The notes under the pieces are model-generated. The model was not told the DNA's origin. It did no database searches and saw only the letters and a list, made by a program, of their open reading frames with translations. A stretch of 6,503 nt of DNA. It comes from Deltaproteobacteria bacterium. GTDB lineage: Bacteria; Desulfobacterota; Binatia; UBA9968. This document shows, one piece after another, positions 5,772-6,503 of this stretch. Location of the stretch: contig JACPFE010000174.1 of assembly GCA_016183145.1 (NCBI GenBank), positions 1 to 6,503 on the forward strand, in the 5' to 3' direction. The position numbers and the translations under genes were made by a program. The number at the start of each line of letters is the position of its first letter. The first letter of the stretch is position 1.

Positions 5772-6503
5772 ATGACCCAGTACGGATTTTTCTTCGATCA
5801 GAGCCGGTGCACGGGCTGTAGAGCGTGCAGCATCTCTTGCAAAGAGTGGTATGACATCGCCCCCGGTCCGCTCAAATATATGCGGGTGTACCAATGGGAA
5901 CAGGGGACGTTCCCCGACGTCCGTCTCGGTCTCCTCGCGGTGAACTGTTATCACTGTGAGAAACCCGCATGCATCGATGCCTGTTCGCACCAAGCTATTT
6001 TCAAGGAAGACAAATACGGCGCGGTGCTGGTCGACGAGGAGCGCTGCGAGGGCGAGCGGGACTGCTGGGAAGCCTGCCCATACGGAGCCATTGTCTATGC
6101 CAGCGACCAGAAGGGCGAAAAGGCCCACAAGTGCACCATGTGCGTCGACCGCCTGGAAGCGGGCGAAATCCCGATCTGCGTCCACTCCTGCTCTTTGCGC
6201 GCTCTCGACTTTGGCCCGATCGACGAATTGAGGAAGCGATATGGAGATCGCGACTCCCTCGACGAACTGCCGGATGGCAGCTTGACGCAACCATCGGCCG
6301 TCTTTAAACCGCGCGACGAGAAAAAGCAGCTCATCCCTTGGGACGGCAACAAAGCACTCGATCTGTGGCAGCAGCGCGGTCCCTACGCCCCCGCCGATCT
6401 GCCGCCGACTTTTACCGATAAGCAGGCGGTGATGAATCCGGCGTCGGGAACGAGGGGAAGAGAGCAGCTTGTGCTCAAGGCCAGGACCGTCGAAGAGCTG
6501 ATG
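5772..6503 (+). CDS. DmsB/NrfC-like iron-sulfur electron-transfer subunit (3' end outside window)
   Basis: The frame is open from ATG 5772 to the window end (244 codons, no stop). The protein is a multi-cluster ferredoxin of the DmsB/NrfC type that passes electrons between a molybdopterin catalytic subunit and a membrane anchor or other carrier. Cysteine groups: C13-C16-C19-C23; C59-C62-C67-C71; C92, C98, C102; and C121-C124-C136-C140. The segments QYGFFFDQSRCTGC, HCEKPAC, ACPYGAI, CTMCVDR and RALDFGPIDELR closely follow the DmsB pattern. An oddity is that the third group lacks its second cysteine: position 95 is Glu (CEGERDC where CIGCRYC is usual), which could give a [3Fe-4S] or unusually ligated cluster. 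Residues beyond about 155 form a long cluster-free extension. No signal peptide is seen, as is normal for this family. Its natural partner is probably one of the catalytic subunits upstream; a DmsC-like anchor might follow, but is not visible. Confidence 0.9.
   Translation, partial: MTQYGFFFDQSRCTGCRACSISCKEWYDIAPGPLKYMRVYQWEQGTFPDVRLGLLAVNCYHCEKPACIDACSHQAIFKEDKYGAVLVDEERCEGERDCWEACPYGAIVYASDQKGEKAHKCTMCVDRLEAGEIPICVHSCSLRALDFGPIDELRKRYGDRDSLDELPDGSLTQPSAVFKPRDEKKQLIPWDGNKALDLWQQRGPYAPADLPPTFTDKQAVMNPASGTRGREQLVLKARTVEELM

Noticed and set aside
5736..6352. Minus-strand frames and shifted + frames over the iron-sulfur gene (5736-6290, 5956-6307, 6001-6352)
   Set aside because: The frame from 5772 shows four ordered cysteine groups of a known family, so the other frames are shadows.

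Overview
The window reads as a GC-rich bacterial chromosome segment from an anaerobic or facultative, probably uncultured bacterium. Proteobacteria-like or a related deep lineage is plausible, but nothing here fixes the taxon. All genes lie on the + strand and look like one redox/carboxylate-metabolism cluster that runs off both ends of the window.

Layout: (1) 2-721 is the C-terminal quarter of a molybdopterin oxidoreductase catalytic subunit whose start lies upstream. (2) 722-1006 is an intergenic stretch dominated by a large imperfect palindrome and two small hairpins. (3) 1007-3823 is a complete second copy of the same kind of catalytic subunit (938 aa). It is most like ethylbenzene dehydrogenase alpha (EbdA) in the DMSO reductase superfamily, but it has no Tat signal. 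(4) 3813-5273 overlaps it by 11 bp and encodes a UbiD-family prFMN-dependent (de)carboxylase with its catalytic residues intact and an in-frame 21-bp duplication. (5) 5274-5450 is a relatively AT-rich gap with a candidate promoter and an operator-like dyad. (6) 5451-5654 is a 67-aa YHS-domain protein with three conserved cysteines. (7) 5655-5771 carries a striking heptanucleotide repeat array facing an inverted partner array. (8) 5772 to the window end is a DmsB/NrfC-like iron-sulfur electron-transfer subunit, lacking one expected cluster cysteine and extended at its C terminus.

How they may work together (inference): one or both molybdenum subunits oxidise or hydroxylate an unreactive, perhaps aromatic, substrate in the cytoplasm. 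Electrons pass through the DmsB-like subunit, and the overlapping UbiD enzyme adds or removes a carboxyl group on the same compound. The YHS protein may handle metal ions. EbdA-like catalytic subunits beside a DmsB-type rather than an EbdB-type partner, with a translationally coupled UbiD, is the most interesting feature. The substrate cannot be read from the sequence.
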